Source: Chrysochromulina parva
Lineage: Eukaryota; Haptophyta; Prymnesiales; Chrysochromulinaceae
Assembly (NCBI GenBank): GCA_002887195.1
Contig: PJAB01000259.1
Location: forward strand, 1-31,681
Reading direction: 5' to 3'
DNA length: 31,681 nucleotides
The translations under genes and the position numbers were made by a program. The first letter of the stretch is position 1; every line of letters starts with the position of its first letter. This document shows, in pieces, positions 8,703-17,600 of this stretch. The notes under the pieces are model-generated. The model was not told the DNA's origin, ran no database searches, and saw nothing but the letters and a program-made list of their open reading frames with translations.

Positions 8703-9357
8703 ATGTCGCACACTTCAGTCCTGCGCGTGGCGGAGCTTCACGACGCGCTGAAGCACGCGCTCGCTGAGCAGAGCACCGCGCACGCACAGCAGCAGGCGAT
8801 CTTGAAGCAGCTGGCGGACGTTCGGGCGAAAGAGCAAGCTGCACTCCACTCAGCGCAGAACATCCTCTCATCCTTGAAATGCATGCGCATGACGCTCTCT
8901 GCTTTGCAGGCGACGCAGATTGGAGTCACCGTCAGCAAGCTCCGAAAGTCTGACGCAGTGGCTGTCGCCAGCATAAGTGCTGAACTCATCAAGTCGTGGA
9001 AGGCGATCGCAGAGTGTGGAGGCCGTGGAATGGAGGGCGACGGAGTGGTGGACAGGAGCGGCAAGTCACCCACGAAAGCAGCAGCCAGCAGCAGCAGCAG
9101 CAGCGCCGCCGCATGCAGCGATGAGGAACGGACGGTTCGCTCGGTCGCCAGGCTGCAGGACCGTTATGCCAAGCTCGAAGAGCAGAAGAACAGCCGCAAA
9201 AGTGAGCCCAGAGAGCCTTTCCCTGGAGATCTTCTTGCCTTCTTGCCGAGGTGCTGTGCTGACGTGCGACCCTCTTACCAATGTTCCCCTCGTCCTCACA
9301 GTCCATGCACTCGACGACAGGGAGGCGGGGGTGCTCCAGAAGAAGATAAGGAGGTGA
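8703..9357 (+). CDS. TFIIS N-terminal (LW) domain protein, two exons
   Basis: Residues about 50-105 match the TFIIS N-terminal helical bundle: ILSSLKCMRMTLSALQATQ, IGVTVSKLRK, then ELIKSWKAIAE, which is the conserved xLRKxxxxxVxxxAxxLIxxWK pattern. The domain docks onto elongation factors and Mediator in TFIIS, Elongin A, Med26 and Spn1-type proteins. An N-terminal coiled coil and a Ser/Ala-rich linker surround it. I place an intron at 9202-9301, so that exon 8703-9201 joins 9302-9357, giving 184 residues ending in a basic QKKIRR. If it is not spliced, the frame runs to TAA 9560 with a Cys/Pro-rich tail that looks non-coding. Upstream TTG 8682 is not a credible start. No TFIIS zinc ribbon is present, so it is not a full TFIIS. 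Confidence 0.7.
9202..9301 (+). other. Probable intron (100 bp) in the TFIIS-N gene
   Basis: The donor is GTGAGC at 9202. The acceptor follows a pyrimidine-rich run ending in CTCACAG at 9301. Splicing joins a phase 1 codon and reaches a stop at 9355-9357. Confidence 0.55.
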
Positions 9358-9772
9358 TCGATGAGAGTCGAGGGAAATCGAAGCAGCGACGACGGACCGT
9401 GGGTCGCCCCAACCGGATACCCTGGCCCAAACCCCTGCACATGTGTCTCCCTCGTCCCCCTGGCACAAACATCACCCCGGGACCGCCGACGGAACGGAAA
9501 AGCCCCTTGTGCCCCAAATGCCACTTTTGTTTTGTTCAACATAAAGCTGATATGACCTAACGCTAACCCGCTGATCCTAACCAGGCGAGATGGGGGCGCG
9601 CAGCACTTGCACACACACACATGGCGAGAGGTCCGTGGACGACACGCCCGGACACACGACATGCGCGGGAACCGCCCCAAATGGTACAGAGGACGCCATG
9701 CAGAGAGAACGTGCCGGTCCGCCTGGCGGCAGCTTATCGAACGGATGCGACACGTGCAAGGGTTTCGGCCAC
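9358..9772. other. Convergent gap between the TFIIS-N gene and the small Cys/His protein gene
   Basis: Both flanking genes end here. A short CA microsatellite is present at 9608-9620. Open frames on both strands show no family features. Nothing else is seen. Confidence 0.45.
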
Positions 9773-10240
9773 TCAACCAGGGTTGCTGCTCGGCCCGGCC
9801 TGTTTTTTGGTGAACTCCTTCACCATCTTGCCCTGCTTTGCAGCGTCGACGATGGCAGCGGCGGCTTGCTGCGCTTTGAGCTTGTCGCGCACAGCTTTGG
9901 AGGCGTTTTTATTCGAGGCGAGCGTGGCCGCCTGGTTGTGGTGCGTCTGAACGGCCTCGACCTTCACACAGAAGATCGGCTCATACTTCTCCATCGGGAA
10001 GCACTCGCAAGGCTCTCGCCTGCATGTGCAGTGCTTCGTGGCCCAATGGGTTTTCATGACCGTCATCGAAGTGATCTTGATGCCTACACAGCCCGGTTCC
10101 AAGCACTCCTTGGTAAGATTGGCTTTCGCATCGCGCTCCTTGATCCCATCCTTTCCGCCGCCTACCGACGTGTTCGCCGCCTTGTCCTTCGCCGCCAGCT
10201 CCGCAGCTGTGTGCTTCTTCGGCTTCGCCTTGCCACCCAT
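9773..10240 (-). CDS. Small basic Cys/His (zinc-finger-like) protein, 155 aa
   Basis: ATG 10240 opens MGGKAKPKKHTAAELAAKDK, a Lys/Ala-rich leader. It is followed by a compact Cys/His block with CLEPGC, then MKTHWATKHC and CRREPCECF. The spacing C-x4-C-x12-H-x4-H fits a C2H2-like zinc site, and several extra cysteines follow. The C-terminal third is Ala/Lys-rich and helical (KAVRDKLKAQQAAAAI). The frame extends upstream to a TTG at 10291, which I do not accept as the start. It is divergent from the JmjC gene, with 174 bp between start codons. No named family is recognised. A nucleic-acid-binding or ribosome-associated role is a guess from composition. Confidence 0.65.
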   Translation of the reverse strand: MGGKAKPKKHTAAELAAKDKAANTSVGGGKDGIKERDAKANLTKECLEPGCVGIKITSMTVMKTHWATKHCTCRREPCECFPMEKYEPIFCVKVEAVQTHHNQAATLASNKNASKAVRDKLKAQQAAAAIVDAAKQGKMVKEFTKKQAGPSSNPG

Positions 10241-10414
10241 GATCAGCACGGATACTTTGACGTTGGTCGGATCGGAGGGATGGAACGTCAACTCCTTCTA
10301 CGAACCCGTTGAAGCGAGAAAGAAGGCGCGTCGCCTTCAGGCCTTGCGGGCCCGCGGACTTGCCTTTTCACACCTACCGGTACAAGTTTCGTTACACTTT
10401 TTCGCGCCGTGTTA
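10241..10414. promoter_or_regulatory. Divergent promoter region between the Cys/His protein and JmjC genes
   Basis: 174 bp between two divergent ATGs. A T-rich patch (10386-10402) directly precedes ATG 10415. No TATA box is clear. Confidence 0.4.
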
Positions 10415-11638
10415 ATGAGCACCTTCCAGAACTGGGAACCGTTAACACGGCGCGACGGGAAGTTCACATTGCGTATTCGCGCAATGGTGAGCATGCCAAG
10501 TGCGGAAGCAGCTTCCTCGCCTTGTACCGCTTTCGACAATCATGTGCGACGGCGCCTTGACGCGGCGCGGAGAGCGTTGGAGCTGGCAGTGCAGCCTGAC
10601 TGCAGATGGTTTGAGTTGGCTGAGTTGCGCTGGAAAGCCATCTCGTCCTCTTTCTGCCGAGTGGACCAGATCGATGCGACTACTGAAGATCTGACAATTC
10701 GTTCGGAGCCAGTGGTCGTTCTCGACTTTGTTCGGAGTGCAAATTGGCCAGCTGCGACGCAATGGGAACCTGCGTTTCTTAGGGACCACCATCCCGAGCG
10801 CCAAGCTGCCCTCAGTGTGGGCGAGGCTTCTGGGGAGGAAGTGCTCGTCCTCCTCTCGGACATGCTTGCCTACTGCCTGGATGAAGCACCTGCGCGGGAC
10901 GCGACGCCGTTCTACCTATGGGATCCTCGATTTGGCGAGCGTGCGCCTGGGCTTCTGGATGGCTATCGGGCACCAAGCGATCTCATCCCAGAACCCGACC
11001 TGATGGCTCTCATGGGTAGCGAACGGCCTCCATACCGGTGGCTTGCCGTTGGTGCGACAGGCTCGGGATGCGACGTGCACCAAGATCCGATCAACACGTG
11101 CGCTTGGAACGTCCTTGCGCACGGCTGGAAGCGGTGGGCGTTGATTCATCCCAGTCTGAGCGTCGAGGACGTCTGGGCCCATGACTTAGATGACGATGCG
11201 GCCACTGCGCTATGGTTCCTTGAGCGACTGCCGTCGATCGCACAGAAGCATGGCGCTCGGGTACTCGTCGTAGATCAACCGCCTGGCTCCCTCCTCTACG
11301 TGCCGGTCGGCTGGTGGCATGCCACCTGGTGCCTCAGCCCGGTGAGCGTGGCGATCACGCACAACGTGGTCACGTGGACGAGATTCTCGTCGACATGGGA
11401 GGGTCTGATGCGCGAGTCTGGCAGGGGCGTGGCCGGACTCGACCCAACTGGCAACGCGGAAGTCGGACAGGAAGATGTAGATCCTGGCGACCTCTTGGCC
11501 AAGCTCACCGCCGCGTATGGGCTGGTAGATGCTGAGCAGGCAAGTAGATGGCTTTCAGAGATCTCACGGTATGCTGCAGACCACGGACTTGAGCAACCCA
11601 TGGGTATGGCACGAGTTGCATCTAGCCTTATGTCATAA
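10415..11638 (+). CDS. JmjC-domain 2-oxoglutarate/Fe(II) oxygenase, JMJD6-like
   Basis: A 407-residue protein with a cupin-type JmjC core. The iron ligands are His222 and Asp224 in DVHQDP and His302 in GWWHATW. Lys239 in GWKRW is the usual 2-oxoglutarate-binding lysine, within the JMJD6-type block TCAWNVLAHGWKRW followed by an HPS turn. Upstream, PFYLWDPRF and the DLIPEPDL segment match the substrate-side helix region of the same family. The enzymes hydroxylate lysine or other side chains, and some were proposed as demethylases; the substrate here is unknown. ATG 10415 is preferred over the GTG at 10409. The frame is intronless and ends at TAA 11636-11638. No nuclear localisation cluster stands out. 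Confidence 0.85.
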   Translation: MSTFQNWEPLTRRDGKFTLRIRAMVSMPSAEAASSPCTAFDNHVRRRLDAARRALELAVQPDCRWFELAELRWKAISSSFCRVDQIDATTEDLTIRSEPVVVLDFVRSANWPAATQWEPAFLRDHHPERQAALSVGEASGEEVLVLLSDMLAYCLDEAPARDATPFYLWDPRFGERAPGLLDGYRAPSDLIPEPDLMALMGSERPPYRWLAVGATGSGCDVHQDPINTCAWNVLAHGWKRWALIHPSLSVEDVWAHDLDDDAATALWFLERLPSIAQKHGARVLVVDQPPGSLLYVPVGWWHATWCLSPVSVAITHNVVTWTRFSSTWEGLMRESGRGVAGLDPTGNAEVGQEDVDPGDLLAKLTAAYGLVDAEQASRWLSEISRYAADHGLEQPMGMARVASSLMS

Positions 11639-11816
11639 GAACGGCGGGGTCTCTTTATGCACTCTGGCGCTTTTGGATGTGCGGTGATGTGTGCACTCGG
11701 TGGTACGGTGCCCTCGGCCTCGTCCGTGGTGGCGCGGTGCGCGGCCGGCTCCGGGTTTGGCGTTTGTGTGCAGTGGCTTCGATTACATTTTACATCCCGT
11801 ACACTTGAGCTCAGCA

Positions 11817-12137
11817 CTAGGACCCGTTAGAACTTTCAGGCTTGTCTGGATACTTCAATAGAGTTGTCTCAAAGCTCCTCTCAAGCTTGGCCCGCGTGTT
11901 CTGCGGCAGTTGTATGGTTCCCTCCATTGACATCTTTCTTAAGCACCACACGCAATACACTGGCGCTGCGGCCGCAATGAGCAGCCCGCTGACAGCCTTG
12001 AGCAGGAATGGCGTGTTCGACATATCTTCGTCGAGCAAGCGGCGATTCGCGTCCTGCCACACGGCCAGCCTCCCCGCGTCGCCACGTCCGGAGGCGCGTA
12101 GGTGTGAAATTCGCTGTGAATATTGAGGTTTTTTCAT
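11817..12137 (-). CDS. Small single-pass membrane protein, 106 aa
   Basis: From ATG 12137 the product has a basic N-terminal part, then a hydrophobic segment FLLKAVSGLLIAAAAPVYCV at about residues 43-62 with basic residues after it, then a polar tail ending in KPESSNGS. The layout resembles small mitochondrial inner-membrane or secretory-pathway subunits, but I cannot name a family. ATG at residue 39 (MSNTPF) is an alternative start, supported by a possible splice acceptor (TTCACAG) just inside the longer N-terminus. The frame is also open upstream only to a TTG. The gene is convergent with the JmjC gene (178 bp gap) and divergent from the PTAR1-like gene. Confidence 0.55.
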   Translation of the reverse strand: MKKPQYSQRISHLRASGRGDAGRLAVWQDANRRLLDEDMSNTPFLLKAVSGLLIAAAAPVYCVWCLRKMSMEGTIQLPQNTRAKLERSFETTLLKYPDKPESSNGS

Positions 12138-12180
12138 CGACCTGGAAAACACTTTTCTCCTTTCACAGTCGTTGAGTAAA
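12138..12180. promoter_or_regulatory. Very short divergent intergenic stretch (43 bp)
   Basis: The nearest ATGs of the flanking genes are 43 bp apart. The stretch contains a pyrimidine run ending in TTTCACAG, which could be a core promoter element or a 5'-UTR splice acceptor for the plus-strand gene. If ATG 12211 is used instead of 12181, the gap is 73 bp. Confidence 0.4.
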
Positions 12181-13807
12181 ATGCAAGCGTGTAAAAGAGT
12201 CTCGTTCAAAATGTCAGCTGAAGCTTACGACGAGCGCGCGCGCGGCGGCTCGACGAGCGCAATCGCCAGCCAACCCCAGGGCGCTCGATTCGACGCCTTT
12301 GACCAGCTGCTCGCGTCGGAGCCCGCAATTGATGAGGTCGCCTTTGTGCCTGGGCCTCTGCATGCAGGCCTGTTTGAGGGACATGACGCGGACGGAGGCG
12401 TTCGTGTGGTGCCGCTGCCGCCCCTCGAAGCGGGCATCATTTGTGCGGCGCGCAAGGTCGCCATCGACGTCGCAGCGCTGCCCAAGCTACTGGCCGACTG
12501 CCGCGCTGCATGGGTCTCGAGCCGCATGGCGTGGCTGTCCGTGGAGACGGCGGCGGAGACCGCCCCTGAGGCCCAAAGGGCCGCACTCGCGCAGCAGCTC
12601 GCACGCAGCTCGCGTGCGCTTCTCTTACTCACCGGTGGTCAGAGCTACACGGCGTGGGCCGACCGCCGGCGCCTGCTGTGTGCTGGCTGGCTGCACCGTG
12701 ACCGAGTCCCGCAGCACTCCGAAAGTCCTACGACGGAGGTCGACGCGACGGCGTACGAGGAGGAGCTGCGCTTTGCCGCTCTCGTGCTTCGCTCTTTTTC
12801 CAAGTCGAACGAGACGTACGCCTAAATACCTCTTATGGCCTCTGAGTGCCTCTGATCGCCTCTAATAATGACCTCTGATGGTCTCCCTCATCAGATACGC
12901 CCACCGTCGATGGCTGAGCGCACGCCAAGCGAACGCAGCGCAGGCGGCGCCGGCGGTGCATGCGGCGCCGGCGCAGGCAGCGGCAGCCGAGGGGGAGGCC
13001 CGGCTTTGCGCCATGGCGCAGACGAAGCGCAAGTCGAACTACCACGCGGCTCGACAGTGCGCCACGGCCATCCACTGCTTAGCTGCGGCGGTGGTCGCTA
13101 TGGCGGTGCCTCCCACGCCGACTGCACACGTGGCTCAGGCCGACACCTTAGCCACCCACTCCGCCGGCGCTGCCACCGCCGATGCCGCTTTTGCTGCTGC
13201 CACCGATGCCTTCGGCGCCGCCTTTCGACACGAGCTCGAGCGCACGCGGGTTGCGGCAGCACGTGCACCCTCCGACGCCTCAGTGCTCTACACCCGCCGG
13301 GCGGCTCTGGAGGCGGCAATGACGGCCCTCCCCCGGCTGGGCCTCGCTCAGCTGGCGGCCGCGCTGCTTGATGACGAGCTTCATTGGGCCCTCGTGCAGA
13401 TCCGACGGGCGCCCTGGCACGAGGTGCTGTGGCAGCACAGGCGCTGGCTGCTCTGTTGGCGCGCACAGCGCCGTGCCGTCACTCACCAGCCTGTGGTGAC
13501 GTGGCTCGCAGCAGCTCCGGACGCACCGTCGGCGGTTGCGGTTACGTCAACGGTCGCGTCGGTTTCGTCAATAGTGCCCTTGGCACGAGCGCCTACCTTT
13601 GTACCCGCGGACGGCTCCGACGACGCCGAGGAGCAATTGGCGCCGGGCTCTGCCTGCTGGGATCCCGCGACGAATGTGCCGCTGCGGGATGCGACTGCGG
13701 ACCAGCGTACAGCGGCGGAGCGATGCGCTCTGCTGCACTCGCAGTGGTGTCAGCTGCCGCGCAAGCCACCGCCGGCCCGGGATGGATATTTCGATTGGCC
13801 ATGTTGA
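12181..13807 (+). CDS. PTAR1: PTAR1-like protein with prenyltransferase alpha-subunit repeats, two exons
   Basis: Two frames are joined by a 79-bp intron (12816-12894) into 515 residues. Helical-hairpin repeats of the protein prenyltransferase alpha-subunit type are visible: SYTAWADRRRLL; SNETYAHRRWLS, which is formed exactly across the splice junction; the degenerate SNYHAARQ; and HEVLWQHRRWLL. The N-terminal segment FDQLLASEPAIDEVAFVP fits PTAR1 homologs. In animals PTAR1 pairs with a geranylgeranyltransferase beta subunit (GGTase III) to prenylate SNARE or ubiquitin-ligase proteins; whether that holds here is inference. ATG 12181 is used, with 12211 also possible. A long Ala-rich insert and a Pro/Ala-rich stretch separate the repeats. 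It ends near KPPPARDGYFDWPC at TGA 13805-13807. Confidence 0.75.
12816..12894 (+). other. Intron (79 bp) in the PTAR1-like gene, with 10-bp periodic repeats
   Basis: The donor is GTACGC and the acceptor CTCATCAG. Splicing converts SNETYA-stop into SNETYAHRRWLS, restoring a prenyltransferase repeat. The intron body is built of CCTCTGAGTG-like units about every 10 bp from 12829, and shares the 12-mer CCTCTGAGTGCC with a beta-helix gene intron. Confidence 0.85.
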
Positions 13808-13925
13808 CGCGGCAGTATTTCGTGTTGATTAAATGAAGAGGTTGTAAAGTACAGGGCTCTCCATCCGCCCGCACCGTTCAAAAAGCGGGACGGTGTTACG
13901 CTGGTCGCGTGATGCGCTGCGAGTT

Positions 13926-14435
13926 TTACCGGGTCGCGCTGCCCTGAGCACGTAGCCCATTGGCCCAACAAGGGTCCGTTGGCTGTGGCACCACAGCTGC
14001 ATGCAGCAGCCTCTGGCTCTCCCATTGTGTACACTTTTCAAGTGCGCGCCTACTACCCTCACAATTGATGCGCTGCGCCGCGTAGCCCGCCTCCCGGTCG
14101 CCCTTGTGCTGCTTGATCTCGCCTCGCACGCACCCGAGCCAAGCTGCGGTCTCGTCGTTGCACACGGCGAGGCACATGCAAATCTTGTTGCGCGTATCAG
14201 CTTGCCGCACCTTGTTGTGGCTCTTGGCATCGACGGCCTCGTTGTGCAGCCGCGCATGCTCTCGACCGCACTCGATGATCGCCACCAACGCATCGACTGT
14301 CTTCGGGTCGTTGGCGAGGGCTTCGAGGTGCCGCTGACTCCACATGCCGCGCGACAGCAAGTCCTGAAAGTGCATCAACGAGCGCGCAACGGGCACGCGC
14401 GGCGCCAGTTCTTTGGCGTTGGAGGAAGAGGACAT
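13926..14435 (-). CDS. Twin CX9C (CHCH-type) protein, 169 aa
   Basis: Two CX9C motifs are visible: CNDETAAWLGC and CEGSRRALEKC, 22 residues apart. This is the disulfide-linked helical hairpin pattern of CHCH proteins imported into the mitochondrial intermembrane space by the Mia40/Erv1 route, many of which assemble respiratory complexes. Upstream is a helical region (HFQDLLSRGMWSQRHLEAL) with an extra CMC just before the first motif. The C-terminal tail is polar with one more Cys. ATG 14435 gives MSSSSNAKELAPR; the frame runs on upstream without another ATG. It is convergent with the PTAR1-like gene (118 bp gap) and divergent from the beta-helix gene. The exact subfamily is not recognised. 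Confidence 0.7.
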   Translation of the reverse strand: MSSSSNAKELAPRVPVARSLMHFQDLLSRGMWSQRHLEALANDPKTVDALVAIIECGREHARLHNEAVDAKSHNKVRQADTRNKICMCLAVCNDETAAWLGCVRGEIKQHKGDREAGYAAQRINCEGSRRALEKCTQWESQRLLHAAVVPQPTDPCWANGLRAQGSATR

Positions 14436-14649
14436 GATGCTCCCAGCGACGCGGCGCGGGTGCGACACACACGACCCGAGTGCCCACTGTGCCGGGCCCA
14501 GGGTTAACACACGCTGCCGTGAACACAGAAATCATTCAAGTTCGTCTTTCCTCTGCCGTCTTTTCGTCAACAAATTTTGGTTGGCTTCGTCAACGCGCGC
14601 GACCCATTGTGCGGTCGGAGGTGCCGCGTTGTGAGTCTCGACACGAGAC
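14436..14649. promoter_or_regulatory. Divergent promoter region between twin CX9C and beta-helix genes
   Basis: 214 bp between start codons. The middle (14540-14590) is relatively T-rich and holds two GTCAACA/GTCAACG copies at 14567 and 14591. No TATA box is clear. Confidence 0.4.
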
Positions 14650-17600
14650 ATGCTGATGACGCGCTGTTCGACGCCCCTCATCGTAGCAAATCTGGTCACC
14701 ACCATCCTGGCCGATCGCGCCTCGCTCGACTGCCCGCTGCGTCAGATCGGGCTCGATTATGCCCAGATGGTCCAGCCGCAGTGGCGGCCGCTCGCCGCAT
14801 TCCAGGAACTTGCCGATGCTCTGAACGGCGCAGCTGAGGCGGTTGACTGCCACGTCAAGCCAAGCATGCGGGCGAATAAGAGCACATCCACGCGCCGCGT
14901 CAAGACCTTTGCACTCCCGCCCGCCTCGGCCGCGCTCGTACTCTTCGCAGATGCCGTGCGAGGCTCCGATGCCGACGGCGATGGTTCGGAGGCAAAGCCG
15001 TTTGCCTCGCTCCACCGGGGGCTGGCGGCCGTGCGCACCTTCCGCGCTGGCAGGGACGCAGCGAGCCTGGCCGAGACGGACCGCGCCTACCTGATGCTGC
15101 GCGCGGGCACCTTTTACCTCGGCAGCTCGGGCGCGGGCACACTCCACCTCGGCGCGTCCGATAGTTTCCTGACAGTGCAGGCGTATCCCGAGGAGGACGT
15201 GACCATCTCTGGCGGCACGCCACTTCTCGGCCTCCAATGGGAGATGGTGCCCGATGCCCTCCCGAAGCGAAGCGTTTACGAGTTTCGTAACGGCGGGCTC
15301 GAGGACGGATTCGATGCCGCGCCGCCCGAGATGCTCACCGTCGCAGAGGCCCAAGCTAAGTGTAGCGCCATGCCGACGTGCGCGGCCTTCACTTTCATCA
15401 CCTCGGTCTCACCGCCTGGCGTTGAGAAGGTTAAGGTGTCGTTCAAGCACGAGGTCTTCTGGAACCCGTCTGCCGCCGGCTCCACGTATGTGCGCAACGT
15501 TGGCTGTGCGCGCAGCCCGCGGTTCGAACTCGTGCGAGCCAGTGGGGCTTCTCGGCGCTCTGTGAGCGGGAGGTGCTGCTTGAGCTTGAGGGGCCGGTGT
15601 GCGTTCACAGCGCTTGAGCTGTTCACAGAGGTGCTGCTTGAGCTTGAGGAGCCGGTGTGCGTTCGACTCGCGCGTGTGCAGACGAACCAACAGCCGAGCG
15701 CAACCTGTACCGCGCCGACGTGTCCTCAATCGGGCTTCAGCGCCCGATCGATTCGCTGCGTGTGGGGGGTCAGCGGGCTATCCTTGCGCGCTATCCGAAT
15801 GTGAAGACAGTCGAGCAGCTCGGCGCGATGCAGATCAAGGCGCTCCACTGGGTCCCACAGGTGAGTGTCGTTCATTTCCTCTGATTGCCATCTCCCCGCC
15901 AGATCAAGGCGCTCTAAAGGCGCTCCAATTGGTCCCACAGGGCATCACGTACCCCAATTAGAACACAAACCCCTGAGTACCTCTGAGTACCTCTGAGTGC
16001 CCCTGAGTACCCCTGAGTACCCCTGAGGAGCGATCCGCTCGTTTCCACAGTCGGCGCTCAATCTGACCAAGACGGCGAATTACACATTCGAGCCCGCAGC
16101 GCCCGGAGGCGCCCATCGCAACGACACGGCCGAGAACTTCTTTCAATCGTTCAAGCTCGGCGTGGGCGGCGACTGTGCGATGCGTTTCACGCCCAAGGCC
16201 TCCTACTGGTGCTCTAAGGACTCTCAGGGCGGTGGCCCCGGGCCTTACTCGGCGCCTGTGGGGATGGTCGTCACGAACTCGAACGAGTCGCTGCCGCACA
16301 CGCCGTACGGCTCGGGCGCAGGGTGGGCCAGCGCTGGCTCGGGCGCACTCGTGCACACGTGGCGCGCGGGCCGATGGTTCTCGTGGGTCATGAAGACGAT
16401 GGAAGGGCGTTTCGACGCTGGCCCCGGCACGACCACGTTTGACTTTTCCCTCGAGGTGGGAGGCAACCAGGGCTCTCGCGGCGGCGACGCCGGACAGGAG
16501 TTCTTCGTCGAGAACGTCTTCGACGAGCTTGACAGTCCGGGTGAGTTTTACTATGACCCTTCGGCGCCCCTCACTGGGAAGCCTATGCTTTGGCTCTGGC
16601 ACAATGCCAGCGGCGCTCCTCCGGATGGCCAGCTGATCGCGCCACAGCTCGTGTCCATCATCAACGCGAGCGGCACCCAGGCGGCACCTGTGGTAGGCAT
16701 CGGCTTCAGGGGACTTATCTTCCGTGATGCCGCGCCCGCGTTCCTCGAGCCACACGGCACTCCGTCTGGCGGTGACTGGGCCGTCAGTCGCACCGCGGCA
16801 CTCTTCTTCGAAGGGACTGTGGGCACCGAGGTCGCCGGCTGCCTGCTCACCAGCCTCGACGGCCACGCGGTGTTCCTCTCGGGCTACAACCGCGGCGCCG
16901 CCATCAGCGAGAACGAGTTCGTCTCCATCGGCGAGACCGCCATCAGCCAATGGGGCTACACCGACGGCTCACCCGTGCCAGGCATGGGCTTCGACGCGAC
17001 GGCGGGCAACCAGCCGCGAGGCACGCTGGTGAGCGCTAATCTCGTGCACGAGGTTGGCATCTTCACCAAGCAGAACAGCTTCTACTTTCAGTCGGAGAGC
17101 TTCAACAACACGATCGCCGACAACGTCGCGTACAACGGCCCGCGCGCCGGCATCAACTTTGACGACGGCCTCGGCGGTGGCTCCTTAGTCACCCGCAACG
17201 TGCTCGCCAACTTTTGCCGCGAGTCGAGCGACCATGGGCCGTTCAATTCGTGGGATCGGCAAGTGTACGTGTATGACGACGCGGCCAATGGCGGCGCGCC
17301 GACGGTCCAGAAGAAGAACGATACGATCTCGTTCAACTTCATTCTGGCCAACTACCACAGCAGCATGGCGATCGACAATGACGACGGTAGCGCCTACTAC
17401 GACACGCACGACAATGTGTTCATCTCGGCGTCGTTCGGCGCGGACTACGGCGGCGACAGCCTAAAGAGTGATTTTGGTGGCCATTCCAACTTCCACCATG
17501 CCAATGTCGACCTTTTCTGGAGCAAGGGCTTTGGCATCTGTGACCAGGCCAGTGGTTATGCCGATGGGTATTACGACAACTACCTGTACCTCTCGTCCGA

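Noticed and set aside
7689..8711. 340-codon minus-strand frame opposite the pseudouridine synthase gene
   Set aside because: It is Ser/Arg/Cys-rich with no motif and lies fully opposite a clearly recognised enzyme; it is a GC-driven shadow.
14590..15354. 254-codon minus-strand frame opposite beta-helix exon 1
   Set aside because: No motif is visible, and the plus strand has clear beta-helix entry features across the same bases.
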